Below, in pieces: positions 32,777 to 41,864 of a stretch of DNA of 64,000 bases. Both the position numbers and the translations under genes were made by a program. Each line of letters starts with the position of its first letter. Position 1 is the first letter of the stretch. The notes below the pieces were generated by a model. The model did not search any database and was not told the origin of the DNA. It worked only from the letters and a program-made list of their open reading frames with translations. The stretch covers positions 806,001 through 870,000 of the forward strand of contig NZ_QPMM01000001.1 of the NCBI RefSeq assembly GCF_003419895.1. The letters are read 5' to 3'. The DNA is from Chitinophaga silvatica. GTDB taxonomy: Bacteria; Bacteroidota; Bacteroidia; Chitinophagales; Chitinophagaceae.

Positions 32777-33799
32777 ATGATTAAAGGACATGGTGACGAT
32801 AGGTACCAATTCAATTTGCCTGTCAAGGCAGATTTCAGTTCAAATGTCTGGTATGCGGGATTGCAAAAAGGATTAGAGGATGAGCTACGGAATAAAATTA
32901 ACGAAGTAATTCATTATCCCGATCCCGGGGCATGGAAATTACAAGCTAAGCTGGAGCAGTATCTCAGTTTATCTGCCGATACTGTTATGGTTACCAATGG
33001 AGGTACAGAAGCCATTTATTTGATTGCTCAGGCTTTTACCGGAGCAACTGTCACGATTGTAGAACCAACCTTTGCAGAGTACGAGGATGCGTGTAAGCTG
33101 TATAAGCATCAGGTTCAATTTTTGTCATGGGAAAAATTAAATAGTGAAACATCATTTAGTACTGATATGGTTTTCATCTGTAACCCGAATAATCCAACGG
33201 GACAGGCCATTGATGAACACATTTTAGAGCAGTTAATAACGCAAAATAAACATACTGTTTTTGTGCTGGATGAAGCATACATTCAATTTACGCATGATAC
33301 CGCATCAATGATCCCATTTTTAAAGCGGTTGCCAAATTTGCTTGTGCTTCGTTCCCTCACCAAATCCTGCTGTATCCCGGGTTTAAGACTTGGTTATATA
33401 GCAGGAAGAAAACAGTTGTTAGATAGAGTAAGAGTATATAAAATGCCCTGGTCTGTTAATGCAATGGCAATTACAGCAGGGGAGTATATCTTGGATCATC
33501 CAACAGAATTTGAAGTGAAAAGAGATACTTTATTGGAAGAAACCTATCAGTTGTGGGAAGGCATCCGAAAGATGCCGGAATTTAAAGTGATGCCAACTCA
33601 TACTCACTATTTTCTGTTTGAAACACTTACCGGCACCGCTGCTGCATTGAAAATGTGGCTGCTGGAACAACATGGGCTACTCATCAGAGATGCCTCTAAT
33701 TTTTATGGACTGGGCCCCGGTCATTGCCGGGTTGCTTGCCAACAAGCCGATGACAATAAATTATTGATTACTGCATTACGTAAATGGACCTTATCTTAA
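32777..33799 (+). CDS. cobD: Threonine-phosphate decarboxylase / histidinol-phosphate-type aminotransferase
   Basis: A PLP enzyme of the class I/II aminotransferase fold, 340 aa. PLP lysine is Lys196 in SLTKSCCIPGLRLGY, with NPNNPTG at 136-142 and VLDEAYIQF at 163-171. In isolation it would be called HisC-like, but it overlaps cbiB by 16 bp. The cobalamin pathway needs L-threonine-O-3-phosphate decarboxylase to make (R)-1-amino-2-propanol phosphate, the substrate of CbiB. The shortened N-terminus and HYPDPGAWKLQAKLEQYL opening also fit the CobD branch. The assignment rests on context plus family; substrate specificity is not proven. Confidence 0.8.
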   Translation: MIKGHGDDRYQFNLPVKADFSSNVWYAGLQKGLEDELRNKINEVIHYPDPGAWKLQAKLEQYLSLSADTVMVTNGGTEAIYLIAQAFTGATVTIVEPTFAEYEDACKLYKHQVQFLSWEKLNSETSFSTDMVFICNPNNPTGQAIDEHILEQLITQNKHTVFVLDEAYIQFTHDTASMIPFLKRLPNLLVLRSLTKSCCIPGLRLGYIAGRKQLLDRVRVYKMPWSVNAMAITAGEYILDHPTEFEVKRDTLLEETYQLWEGIRKMPEFKVMPTHTHYFLFETLTGTAAALKMWLLEQHGLLIRDASNFYGLGPGHCRVACQQADDNKLLITALRKWTLS

Positions 33800-34731
33800 A
33801 ATTCGTATTGCCATTACTGTTAGGGTATTTACTCGATCTGTTAATCGGCGATCCAAAAACCTGGCCGCATCCTGTAAAGTTTTTTGGGTTCCTTATCCGT
33901 AAAGGAACCTCCTGGTTGAATCATGGAAAGTATCGCTTTGCAAAAGGAACATTGCTTACGATCTTTCTAATCACTTCAACCTGCTTATTCTTTTGGTATG
34001 TACAACAGCTATTGGAACCATGGCCAATAGCCTGGTATGCTTTCACTACCATTTTTGTATTCTTTTCCTTGGCCAATAAGAGTCTTATTGCTGAAGGAAA
34101 AACTGTATTTCAGACGCTGGAAAATAAAGGTCTTAGCCATGGGCGACTGCAATTGGCAAATATTGTAGGCAGGGATACCAGTACCCTCTCCGCACAGCAA
34201 ATCAGAATTGCTGTTTTGGAAACCATGTCCGAAAACCTCAGCGATGGAGTGATCGCGCCTTTATTCTTCTACTTCATATTTGGACTACCCGGTATGATGA
34301 TGTATAAGATGATCAATACTCTCGATTCTATGATCGGGTATAAAAATGAGGCTTACTTTTACTTCGGCAAGGCAGCCGCCAAGATCGATGATGTGGCCAA
34401 CTTCATCCCAGCCCGGGTTACCGCCGGATTAATGATTTTACTGTTTGGAAGTAGCCGTGCCGGCAATTTTGTCCTGCATTATGGAAATGCCCATACCAGT
34501 CCTAATGCCGGTTATCCTGAAGCCGCGCTGGCCGGAATCCTGGATTGCCAGTTCGGAGGCCCCAATATCTACCAGGGGCGTTGGGTGGTAAAACCCTATA
34601 TTGGAGAAAATGATCGCATCATCGAAGATAAAGACATCAAAAAAGTGATGTGGATCAATCACTCCGTTACCTTTACAATGGTTATTACAATTGCTGCAAT
34701 CAAGGCATATTTAATCTGGATCAATGGATAA
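33784..34731 (+). CDS. cbiB: Adenosylcobinamide-phosphate synthase CbiB
   Basis: An inner-membrane enzyme that attaches the aminopropanol (phosphate) arm to adenosylcobyric acid in cobalamin synthesis. The 315-aa protein opens with the family signature LLLGYLLDLLIGDPKTWPHP and contains NIVGRDTSTLSAQQIRIAVL, ENLSDGVIAPLFFYFIFGLP, the INTLDSMIGYKNEAYFYFG block and NAGYPEAALAG. Several hydrophobic helices are visible. It overlaps the decarboxylase gene by 16 bp and the next gene by 8 bp, so the three are one translationally coupled operon. No cobalamin riboswitch is seen upstream of the operon. Confidence 0.93.
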   Translation: MDLILKFVLPLLLGYLLDLLIGDPKTWPHPVKFFGFLIRKGTSWLNHGKYRFAKGTLLTIFLITSTCLFFWYVQQLLEPWPIAWYAFTTIFVFFSLANKSLIAEGKTVFQTLENKGLSHGRLQLANIVGRDTSTLSAQQIRIAVLETMSENLSDGVIAPLFFYFIFGLPGMMMYKMINTLDSMIGYKNEAYFYFGKAAAKIDDVANFIPARVTAGLMILLFGSSRAGNFVLHYGNAHTSPNAGYPEAALAGILDCQFGGPNIYQGRWVVKPYIGENDRIIEDKDIKKVMWINHSVTFTMVITIAAIKAYLIWING

Positions 34732-35530
34732 ACGAATTAGTGTTTTAAGCTGCGGATGGCTGGGATTTCCTTTAGCTATTGAATTGCAGAAAAACGGATT
34801 TTTAGTAAAAGGAGCCAGAACTTCGGTAGAGAGGGTAACGGAACTGCAACAGGTGGGGATAAACGCTTACCAGGTGTTGTTAAGCCCTGAACAGATAATA
34901 GCTCCTGCTGAATTCTGGGAATCAGATATTGTAGTCATCAATCTGCCTCCGCGTATTCAGAGAGGGAAAGAGGCGCATATAGCTGAAATGCAATTGCTTA
35001 ATAAGCTGCTTGCTGATAGTGCTGTTGCCCAGGTTATCTTTATTAGTTCCACTTCCGTATATGCCGCGAATGAAGGTATTGTAACGGAAGAGGATACAGA
35101 GCTTCCTGCCACCCCCAACGGGCAGGCATTAAGAGAGGTAGAATCCACGTTCCTTCAAAACCGGAAATTTGCAACAACGGTACTGAGATTTGGTGGGCTC
35201 ATCGGGTATAACAGGCTCCCGGATGCCAGGCGATTTGGTGCATTGCCTGATACGCTCGCCCAACCAATGAATGTAATACACCGGGATGACTGTATAGCCA
35301 TCATTTCAGCACTTATCCTTAATCCTCAGCCTGGTGAAATATTTAATGCCTGTGCCGGAGAGCACCCTCTCAGGTATACCTGGTATGAGAAAGCGGCTAT
35401 AAAGCTTGGTTTAACTCTCCCTCCATTAGCCCCGGAAACCCCTGTAAAAGGCAAAATAATCGATTCGGGGAAGCTGTTACGGCAACTTTCCTATAGCTTT
35501 AAGTATAACGACCCTATGCAGCTTTTTTAA
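34724..35530 (+). CDS. NAD(P)-binding SDR/epimerase-like protein (YeeZ-like)
   Basis: A 268-aa Rossmann-fold protein. It opens with ISVLSCGWLGFPLAIELQKN (a GxxGxP-like nucleotide-binding turn where GWLG replaces the usual GxxGxxG), and has VVINLPPR, IFISSTSVYAANEGIVTEED (extended SDR active-site region) and RFGGLIGYNR. It resembles E. coli YeeZ-type NAD-dependent epimerase/dehydratases. It overlaps cbiB by 8 bp, suggesting co-expression with cobalamin genes, yet no step in that pathway needs such an enzyme; the link may be only transcriptional. Reaction unknown. Confidence 0.8.
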   Translation: MDKRISVLSCGWLGFPLAIELQKNGFLVKGARTSVERVTELQQVGINAYQVLLSPEQIIAPAEFWESDIVVINLPPRIQRGKEAHIAEMQLLNKLLADSAVAQVIFISSTSVYAANEGIVTEEDTELPATPNGQALREVESTFLQNRKFATTVLRFGGLIGYNRLPDARRFGALPDTLAQPMNVIHRDDCIAIISALILNPQPGEIFNACAGEHPLRYTWYEKAAIKLGLTLPPLAPETPVKGKIIDSGKLLRQLSYSFKYNDPMQLF

Positions 35531-35673
35531 GGGATTATTTTTTAGCTTTTTATTATATAGAAATAATTGTTTACTAATACTAAAAATGTTATATTGTGTG
35601 TTACCTCATCAGTATGCCAACTAGAGAGGTCCATTAGGGGATTCAATTAATTAAATCTAAACCATACAACGCC

Positions 35674-35976
35674 GTGAATCTGCTGTTATTTAGCCTGTTT
35701 GCAGTGGCTATTTGGCTTATGTTCTCCTTATACCGGAGCCACAACCGCAGAAAAGCAGGGATGTTCCTGCCTGTGAGATCTGCGAGTATTATTAAAATCC
35801 ATAGCTACAAGTCTTTTGGTATCCTTGCCACTATCCGATTTAAAGACGAAGCGGTTCCAAAAATTGGAGATCGTGTTTGCGAGCAAGGAAGTATCTATGA
35901 AATTACAGGGGTAGTATCTCCCGATCAGGAAAAACTACCGATAGGCCAATGGGATTGCCGTATCGTAAAAGTCTGA
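35674..35976 (+). CDS. Small single-pass membrane protein, family not recognised
   Basis: A 100-aa protein with an N-terminal helix (LLLFSLFAVAIWLMFSLY) followed by a basic stop-transfer RSHNRRKAG and a beta-rich soluble domain containing ATIRFKDEAVPKIGDRVCEQ and YEITGVVSPDQEKLPIGQWD, which would face the cytosol or periplasm. The start is taken as GTG at 35674; no ATG lies in the right place. The gene stands in a low-density stretch with a second small unknown gene. The soluble part resembles small beta-barrel domains, but no function can be assigned. Confidence 0.55.
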   Translation: MNLLLFSLFAVAIWLMFSLYRSHNRRKAGMFLPVRSASIIKIHSYKSFGILATIRFKDEAVPKIGDRVCEQGSIYEITGVVSPDQEKLPIGQWDCRIVKV

Positions 35977-36022
35977 TTGTCCTGGTCTCTAATTTGCATA
36001 AGATCTCTTAAACTCAGATCTT

Positions 36023-36259
36023 ATGAAGGTATTCATGATTAAAATTGCCGGGTTGAGATTCTATGTTCATCCCTGGCCTGTAAATCGTTTTGCCGTAATA
36101 ATTGACGGTGAAGAAGTCGTATTGGAAACAGACGAAGATGGCTTTGTCAGAGCCGCACTGAATTCAGTTTCAACGTTCCGACATAATATGCAGCTTTTAA
36201 ATAAAATTGCTTCAGCAATTGAGAACTGGCGACGTAATAATTCCCCAGTTTGTGGCTAA
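36023..36259 (+). CDS. Small hypothetical protein
   Basis: A 78-aa soluble protein, family not recognised. The first half (MIKIAGLRFYVHPWPVNRFAV, then IDGEEVVLETDEDGF) looks like a small beta-sheet and the second half (TFRHNMQLLNKIASAIENWR) an amphipathic helix. An ATG start is clear. It overlaps the 3' end of the convergent glycosylase gene by 4 bp, which supports it being a real compact gene. Confidence 0.5.
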   Translation: MKVFMIKIAGLRFYVHPWPVNRFAVIIDGEEVVLETDEDGFVRAALNSVSTFRHNMQLLNKIASAIENWRRNNSPVCG

Positions 36260-36957
36260 CGATATTCCTCAAATGCAGTAATATATTTATTGATATATTC
36301 GGCTTTAGACTTCGATTTATACTGCATAACAAATCTTGGGTGCTCCAATGGTACAATCGTCTTAAAAAAATGTTCCTTTGCATTTAAGGCCTGTAGGAAT
36401 TTTGCATTCTTTCCGGTGCCCATACAATAACATACATCCTTATTAATGTTCCAGGTCAGTTGCTCTTTCAGACTGTCTACAATAAACCCGTATGCCGCTT
36501 TGGTGAGTGCCGGGCTGTCATAATAATTGTAATTGACCTCCTTTCCGCCCGGTTTAATAGCAGTAAAGCCCAGCGGACAAAGAGAGGTTATATAGAAATC
36601 TTTATAAAACTCCTTTACTCCTCCATATGCATCAATTACATCATACACAAAAACAGAGGAGGGTTCATAAGTCTTCAAACCTTTAATCTCAATTCCACAT
36701 TTCTCGCGTAGCCTCGTTGTATCAGAAAATGGTACACCTGTAGAACCCGACCCGAACCTGCCGGGATTAATGCCAACAATCAGTCTGCGGGTATGATGAT
36801 CATGATAGAATTTATGATAGAAAGCAGACATTACCTCCACTATACCCGGCGATTCCTGAAATGGATTCATAACTCTGATCCCGGGAGGCAATTTTCCAGG
36901 AAATGCTAAATTACAGTTGAAGTCTATGATTTGTTGATCTATAGTAGGTTTGCTCAT
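36256..36957 (-). CDS. SMUG2-type uracil-DNA glycosylase family protein (DUF4918)
   Basis: A 233-aa base-excision repair enzyme of the uracil-DNA glycosylase superfamily. Motif I is GINPGRFGSGSTGVPFSDT at about residues 63-81, where the SMUG family has GMNPGP..; the motif II region is VPLEHPRFVMQYKS near residue 205, with the substrate-clasping His. SSVFVYDVIDAYGG and FYITSLCPLGFT are typical of the SMUG2/DUF4918 branch in Bacteroidota. The start codon overlaps the stop of the histidine kinase gene by one base (TGATG), so the two are translationally coupled, an unusual pairing of DNA repair with sensing. Confidence 0.82.
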   Translation of the reverse strand: MSKPTIDQQIIDFNCNLAFPGKLPPGIRVMNPFQESPGIVEVMSAFYHKFYHDHHTRRLIVGINPGRFGSGSTGVPFSDTTRLREKCGIEIKGLKTYEPSSVFVYDVIDAYGGVKEFYKDFYITSLCPLGFTAIKPGGKEVNYNYYDSPALTKAAYGFIVDSLKEQLTWNINKDVCYCMGTGKNAKFLQALNAKEHFFKTIVPLEHPRFVMQYKSKSKAEYINKYITAFEEYR

Positions 36958-39065
36958 CAGGCGGTTTGATGGTGTCGGTTGATTTTTTCAAGAATATCCT
37001 CTTCCCGGTAGGGTTTCATGATATAATCATTCATCCCCGAACGAAGATACAACGCAATATCATCTTCCAAAACATTTCCTGTTATGGCAATAATTGTGAT
37101 AGCAGCCTTTTTGGCATCAGGAAGTGCCCTTACAAGTTGGGTAAGCATCAATCCATCTATTCCTGGCAAATCAATATCTGTAAGAATAAAATCGAAAGCC
37201 TCCTGCTGATAAATGTTTAGTGCTTCCTCTGCACTGGATACAATTACAAAAGATGCATGCAGTTTATTAAGCATCAGGGTTAGCAGCTTCTGATTAAGTA
37301 TGCTATCTTCTACGATTAATAACCGGATGTTGGAAGGAAGAAATGGCTCCATAGTTGTATTCGCCACAGGCACAATAATTTTTTTGGTTGCCGGTACCTT
37401 GGTAACGGGTGTGTAATGAATCTCAAAACTAAATGTAGTGCCCTTCCCAGGTAGACTCTCAACCTGTATTTTCCCATTGTGCAGCTCAACAATCTTCTTG
37501 GTGATATGGAGACCAAGACCACTACCTTTTTGATAATGGTTTTTTCCCTGTGTAAAGGCATTAAACACCAAAGGTAATTCTTTATGCGAAATTCCGGGCC
37601 CTGTATCTTTTACGCTTACCTGCAAAAGGTTACCTTCTCTAAGATAGGCCGTTATATTTACTTCCCCTGATTCTGTATATTTTATAGCATTGGCAGTAAG
37701 ATTGGTAATGATCTGCTTTAACCGGAACGAATCTCCCATTACCAGCATATTACTTGGAAAGAAAATATTGACGCTGAATTTCAACCCTTTCTCCGAAGCA
37801 TGTATGGCCAGCGTATCTGTTACATCTTCAATAGCGATACGGGGAGAAAATTTTTCTTTCTTCAGAATAGGTTCTTTTGCCTCCATTCTCGAGTAATCCA
37901 GTACATTATTTACCACCTGCAGCAACATTTCGGCCGAATGCTGTATCGCTGTGATATAAGGCCCCTCCTCATTTCCCAATAGCCTCGAATAGCCGATCAG
38001 TGATTGCACGGGAGTCCGGATTTCATGGCTGATAGTTGCTGCAAAATCACTTTTCTGCTGGGCTAGTCTTTCGGCCTGGCGCTTCGACTTTAATAAAGCC
38101 AGATCATAACGATAAAGCTTAATTATCCCGAAAATGATAATACCTGCCAGCAGTAGGATGAGAGGAACTTCCCAGTTGGTATGCTGGTTTAATTCGTATA
38201 GAGATGATTGTGCTGCAGCCTTCAATTTTGACTGACGCGTATTTTCTGCGTCTCTCAGTTCAAGTTGCAGATCTGTGAGATATGACAACAGATTGCTGAA
38301 TAGGCGCTCGTTGGTAGTGACCAATGCATATTCCTTCTCCTTCAGTTGTTGATGGCTGGCAGCTGCATTTTTAATAAACTGGCTGTATGCCTGTTGAATA
38401 TGCTGTAGCTGAGAATTAGTAAATGCTTTTTCCTGTTGAGGCTTCTGATAGGCAATAACAACCTGCTTGCTGGTCTGTGACTTAGGTTTATTGCTGATTG
38501 CCTCTCTGATCCTTCCAAAAAGGGCTTTCTTGTTTTTACTTTCTACAGTAGTTGAGGTGATCAGTGTATCTGCTTTGGATGCCTTCGTAACCAAAGCGGG
38601 TTGAAGGTTTAATTGCTGCAGTGGTACAGGCATCAGGGCGGTGGTATCCCAGCTTTGAGCAAGTGTAAGCAGGGAATCTACATACCGTTTGGTATGCAGA
38701 AACATTTCTGATGCATGTTGTTTATTGACCAGCAACTGGGTCAAAGTGCTCTTATTTTCCTGCTGCATGGCAGTATCGATATGCGCACCAACCAGCTGGA
38801 GTTTTTGCGTATAATCCCGGAGGTAATCCCGGTTATAGGTAATAGTATAAAGTCGGAAACTGTTATCGGCAGAATACAGGAGTTGTATTGACTTATCGAT
38901 ATGTTCAGCTTCCCGGCTACTGCTGGTTAAATTTTGTACGACTATACCCAGTTGTTGAGACTCCTTTTTTCTCAACATGATGATCATAAAAAAGGTTAGG
39001 AGAACGATCACCATGATAGTCAACATTGCATAGCGCACAAACGCCTTTTCCTGTGAGGTATACAT
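36957..39065 (-). CDS. Hybrid sensor histidine kinase with C-terminal receiver
   Basis: A 702-aa membrane sensor. Helix 1 is near residues 10-30 (FVRYAMLTIMVIVLLTFFMI), followed by a helical periplasmic sensor of about 270 residues, then helix 2 near 300-318 (VPLILLLAGIIIFGIIKLY). HisKA has the phospho-His in DFAATISHEIRTPVQSLIGY. The HATPase has N (NLTANAIKYTESG), G1 (VKDTGPGIS) and G2 (GSGLGLHITKKIVELHNGKI). The C-terminal receiver holds acidic EDS, the phospho-Asp in DFILTDIDLPGIDG and a Lys in IMKPYREED. No DNA-binding output domain is fused. It is co-transcribed with the downstream glycosylase. Confidence 0.93.
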   Translation of the reverse strand: MYTSQEKAFVRYAMLTIMVIVLLTFFMIIMLRKKESQQLGIVVQNLTSSSREAEHIDKSIQLLYSADNSFRLYTITYNRDYLRDYTQKLQLVGAHIDTAMQQENKSTLTQLLVNKQHASEMFLHTKRYVDSLLTLAQSWDTTALMPVPLQQLNLQPALVTKASKADTLITSTTVESKNKKALFGRIREAISNKPKSQTSKQVVIAYQKPQQEKAFTNSQLQHIQQAYSQFIKNAAASHQQLKEKEYALVTTNERLFSNLLSYLTDLQLELRDAENTRQSKLKAAAQSSLYELNQHTNWEVPLILLLAGIIIFGIIKLYRYDLALLKSKRQAERLAQQKSDFAATISHEIRTPVQSLIGYSRLLGNEEGPYITAIQHSAEMLLQVVNNVLDYSRMEAKEPILKKEKFSPRIAIEDVTDTLAIHASEKGLKFSVNIFFPSNMLVMGDSFRLKQIITNLTANAIKYTESGEVNITAYLREGNLLQVSVKDTGPGISHKELPLVFNAFTQGKNHYQKGSGLGLHITKKIVELHNGKIQVESLPGKGTTFSFEIHYTPVTKVPATKKIIVPVANTTMEPFLPSNIRLLIVEDSILNQKLLTLMLNKLHASFVIVSSAEEALNIYQQEAFDFILTDIDLPGIDGLMLTQLVRALPDAKKAAITIIAITGNVLEDDIALYLRSGMNDYIMKPYREEDILEKINRHHQTA

Positions 39066-39310
39066 TGTGTCTTTAACTTGGAATTTTCCTGGTACAAAGC
39101 GAAAATAAATGTTTTTCAGGACGCAACTAAAAGATTATCAATCAAAAAGAAAATGCATGAGTATGTTAATTAAACATAATTATATATGCATTAATGTTAT
39201 TTTAATGATATTGATATTTTTTATATGTATAGCAATTTTTCGGGATATTTAATGGTAATTTGGTTTTTCTTATTTCATCTAAGTTGTATTTTGTTAGTAA
39301 ATCTTACTTC

Positions 39311-40513
39311 ATGTTTCGCATATTATTACTCCATTGTTTTTTGTTTTTATTTTTTTCGGTAGATGGACAAACTGTTGGACCTGATGCTGCTTATAAGTTT
39401 AAGTCCAGCGGTGATAAATTACTTGACCGTAATTTTTACTTTTTTACATTACTGCAAACAACAGCAGTTGCGAAGGAAATAGAGCAGGATACCGCTCTGA
39501 AACGCGTTCTGCAAACGTTCAGGCAGCCAACGTTTAATGGCTTATGGTCGGCCGCTTCAATAAATGAGGTTTCAACTGCACTAATTGAACTCGCTAAACA
39601 GGAACCTGCAGCTTTCCGCCAATTAGCACACGAAATGCGCAGGAGCGGAGTATTTCATCTTTACTCAGCCAGTGACGATACCCAGTTAATTATCCATGCC
39701 TGGAAAAATGCAGCCGATGCGCTCAATTACATAATTAATGCTTACACTACAGGTACAGAGTTGCGTTACCCGTCAATCGATTCTGCATTGGTAAGCGTAC
39801 ATAGCCCAAAATACCAGGCAGAAGTGGAAGTATTAAAATCCCAGTACAGCAAGGATAACAGTAAGTTCTTTTTTCAACCTTCGGAAAAACTGGCATTAGC
39901 ATTGTTAAAACTGGGCAAAAGAACGGAAGCAATAAAATATGAGCCGCTGGAAGAAACATTGAATAAAGAACCTTTATCGCATGTTTCAAAAACGAATTGG
40001 AGTAAATATACTTATCCGGCAATGCTTGTATTAGGGGCAAGCCCAACAGGCAACGAGCCTATCAGTGCGATGGCGCAAAGCAGGTGTAGTACTGCTGCAA
40101 TGTTATATAATCAGCAATTAGCCCCCTTTATTATTGTAAGTGGAGGGCATGTACGCCCGCCTGGCACTCAATATGCTGAAGCTATTGAAATGAAACGTTT
40201 TCTGGTTGAGCAATTGAAGATACCGGCCGCCGCTATTTTTGTGGATCCGTACGCCAGGCATACCACTACAAATGTTCGTAATGCAGTAAGAATCTTATGG
40301 AGAAGTGGTTTTCAGACCGATAAACGAATGATGATTGTTTCAGATCCCTGGCAGCTGTATTATGTAAACAGTCCATTGTTTGCACAACGTTGTACCGGAG
40401 AATTGGGCTATCTGCCAATGAAAGATCTGCAACAAACTAAAACAGAATTTCTTACTTTTTTATGTGATTTGAATTCTTTACAGCAGGATGCACATGATCC
40501 TTTGGATCCCTGA
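39311..40513 (+). CDS. Secreted YdcF/ElyC-like DUF218 protein
   Basis: A 400-aa protein with a signal peptide (MFRILLLHCFLFLFFSVDGQ). The N-terminal 220 residues are helical and unassigned. The C-terminal half is the DUF218 domain: PAMLVLGASPTG, IIVSGGHVRPPGTQYAEAIE, FVDPYARHTTTNVRNAVRI and MIVSDPWQLYYVN, the conserved Rossmann-like pattern of YdcF/SanA/ElyC. A TTG at 39260 is in frame but would put 17 residues before the signal peptide, so the ATG at 39311 is chosen. ElyC and SanA affect envelope integrity in E. coli; the role here is inferred to be envelope-related. Confidence 0.8.
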   Translation: MFRILLLHCFLFLFFSVDGQTVGPDAAYKFKSSGDKLLDRNFYFFTLLQTTAVAKEIEQDTALKRVLQTFRQPTFNGLWSAASINEVSTALIELAKQEPAAFRQLAHEMRRSGVFHLYSASDDTQLIIHAWKNAADALNYIINAYTTGTELRYPSIDSALVSVHSPKYQAEVEVLKSQYSKDNSKFFFQPSEKLALALLKLGKRTEAIKYEPLEETLNKEPLSHVSKTNWSKYTYPAMLVLGASPTGNEPISAMAQSRCSTAAMLYNQQLAPFIIVSGGHVRPPGTQYAEAIEMKRFLVEQLKIPAAAIFVDPYARHTTTNVRNAVRILWRSGFQTDKRMMIVSDPWQLYYVNSPLFAQRCTGELGYLPMKDLQQTKTEFLTFLCDLNSLQQDAHDPLDP

Positions 40514-40565
40514 TACAATATTTCATTTTAATAATCGTCTTAATTGTAGAATCTAAATAAATATT

Positions 40566-41486
40566 ATGTTATACACTATCCTTGGAGCTGGTGGCGTAAT
40601 TGCAAATGAGTTGGTAAAGTCCTTAGTGGCAAATCAAAAACAAGTGCGCCTGGTAAGCCGCTCCCCTAAACCTTATGGCGGAGTAACAGATATTATGCCT
40701 GCTAACCTGACGGTTGCAGAAGAGGTAAATCGTGCAGTTGCCGGAAGCTCAGTAGTTTTTCTGACAGCCGGTTTGCAATACAATATAAAGGTCTGGGAGC
40801 GCGATTGGCCTGTTATTATGACCAATGTAATCAATGCCTGTAAAGCTGCCGGAGCCAGACTTATTTTCTTCGACAACGTATATTCATATGGGTTAGTATC
40901 CGGTCCTATGACGGAAGAAACTCCTAATAATCCTTCAAGCAAAAAAGGTAAGGTCAGGGCTGCCATTGCTGAGCAATTAATGAATGAAGTAAAGGCAGGG
41001 AATATAACGGCTACTATTGCACGGTCGGCCGACTTTTATGGCCCCAATGCTGATAAAACAGGATTTTTAAACTTTTTGATAATAGATAAATTTAAGAAGA
41101 ATGGTACCGCAATGTGGTTAGGTCGCGATGATGTGCCCCATAGCTATACCTATACGCCGGATGCCGGTAAAGGTTTATACTTACTATCTCAGGACGAAAG
41201 TTCCTGGAATCAGATCTGGCATTTGCCCACAGCCCATCCGGCCCTGGATGGTAAAGGATTTATCCACCTTATTGCTAAAGAGATGAATGCAAAACCTAAA
41301 TACATGAAGCTCGGTACTTTTATGGTGGGCCTAACAGGACTCTTCGATGCTACTGTAAAAGAAATTAAGGAGATGTTATATCAAAATAATTATCCTTACA
41401 TTTTCGATTCAACAAAATTTGAAAAACACTTTTCTGTGAAACCAACTTCCTATGAAGAAGGTATCAGAGCGAGTATTGGAAAATAA
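40566..41486 (+). CDS. NAD-dependent epimerase/dehydratase family protein
   Basis: A 306-aa extended SDR. The Rossmann turn is LGAGGVIANELVKSLVAN at about 6-23, followed by the NAD-binding V-F-L-T-A-G-L-Q-Y stretch, IFFDNVYSYGLVSGPMTEET with the catalytic Tyr region, and RSADFYGPNADKTGF. The C-terminal part (HSYTYTPDAGKGLYLLSQDE) resembles NmrA/YwnB-like reductases. Substrate unknown; nucleotide-sugar or small-aldehyde reduction are both possible. It is monocistronic, ending before the riboswitch-controlled methionine gene. Confidence 0.8.
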   Translation: MLYTILGAGGVIANELVKSLVANQKQVRLVSRSPKPYGGVTDIMPANLTVAEEVNRAVAGSSVVFLTAGLQYNIKVWERDWPVIMTNVINACKAAGARLIFFDNVYSYGLVSGPMTEETPNNPSSKKGKVRAAIAEQLMNEVKAGNITATIARSADFYGPNADKTGFLNFLIIDKFKKNGTAMWLGRDDVPHSYTYTPDAGKGLYLLSQDESSWNQIWHLPTAHPALDGKGFIHLIAKEMNAKPKYMKLGTFMVGLTGLFDATVKEIKEMLYQNNYPYIFDSTKFEKHFSVKPTSYEEGIRASIGK

Positions 41487-41556
41487 GAAATTGAAGTTAT
41501 GGGAGATGAGTTTAGGAAGATAAAAACAATAGTCTACAAATTTTGTAGGAAATAAA

Positions 41557-41587
41557 TTTGGAGATTAATTTTTCCTGCTTATCTTTG
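41557..41587 (+). promoter_or_regulatory. Promoter of the riboswitch-controlled gene
   Basis: TTTG at 41557-41560, a 19-bp spacer and TATCTTTG at 41580-41587 match the Bacteroidota consensus exactly. The predicted start near 41594 lies just before the riboswitch. Confidence 0.75.
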
Positions 41588-41605
41588 CACCAGTTCTTTA
41601 AATAG

Positions 41606-41709
41606 CTTATCAAGAAAGGAGGAGGGAAATGGCCCTACGATACCTTAGCAACCATCTCTACCAGTTAGAGAAAGGTGCTGCATCCATCCGGTAATACCGG
41701 AAAGATAAG
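41606..41709 (+). promoter_or_regulatory. SAM-I (S-box) riboswitch
   Basis: The P1 stem CTTATC (41606-41611) / GATAAG (41704-41709) encloses the family consensus: AAGGAGGAGGGAA..TGGCCC, then ATACCTTAGCAACC, AAAGGTGCTGCATCC and CCGGTAATACCGG as P4. It binds S-adenosylmethionine. A terminator hairpin follows, and AAGTCAGAT (41707-41715) can pair with ATCTGGCTT (41761-41769), overlapping both the 3' side of P1 and the terminator stem. High SAM would thus free the terminator and switch the gene off. Confidence 0.93.
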
Positions 41710-41755
41710 TCAGATCATTTATTTTGCTATTACTTACTATAAGTATATCGTATTA

Positions 41756-41785
41756 AACTCATCTGGCTTCAGGTGAGTTTTTTTT
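41756..41785 (+). terminator. Riboswitch terminator hairpin
   Basis: AACTCATCTG (41756-41765) pairs with CAGGTGAGTT (41770-41779) through one G-U pair, loop GCTT, followed by a run of T. It lies between the SAM riboswitch and the gene at 41865, as in a transcriptional OFF switch. The remainder of 41487-41864 holds no gene. Confidence 0.88.
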
Positions 41786-41864
41786 ATGCCCCAACCTTTC
41801 TGTTCAGCTACCCAGGAACAATGTTTATTCAATTTATTTCATCAAACTTTAAATCAAACAAAAG

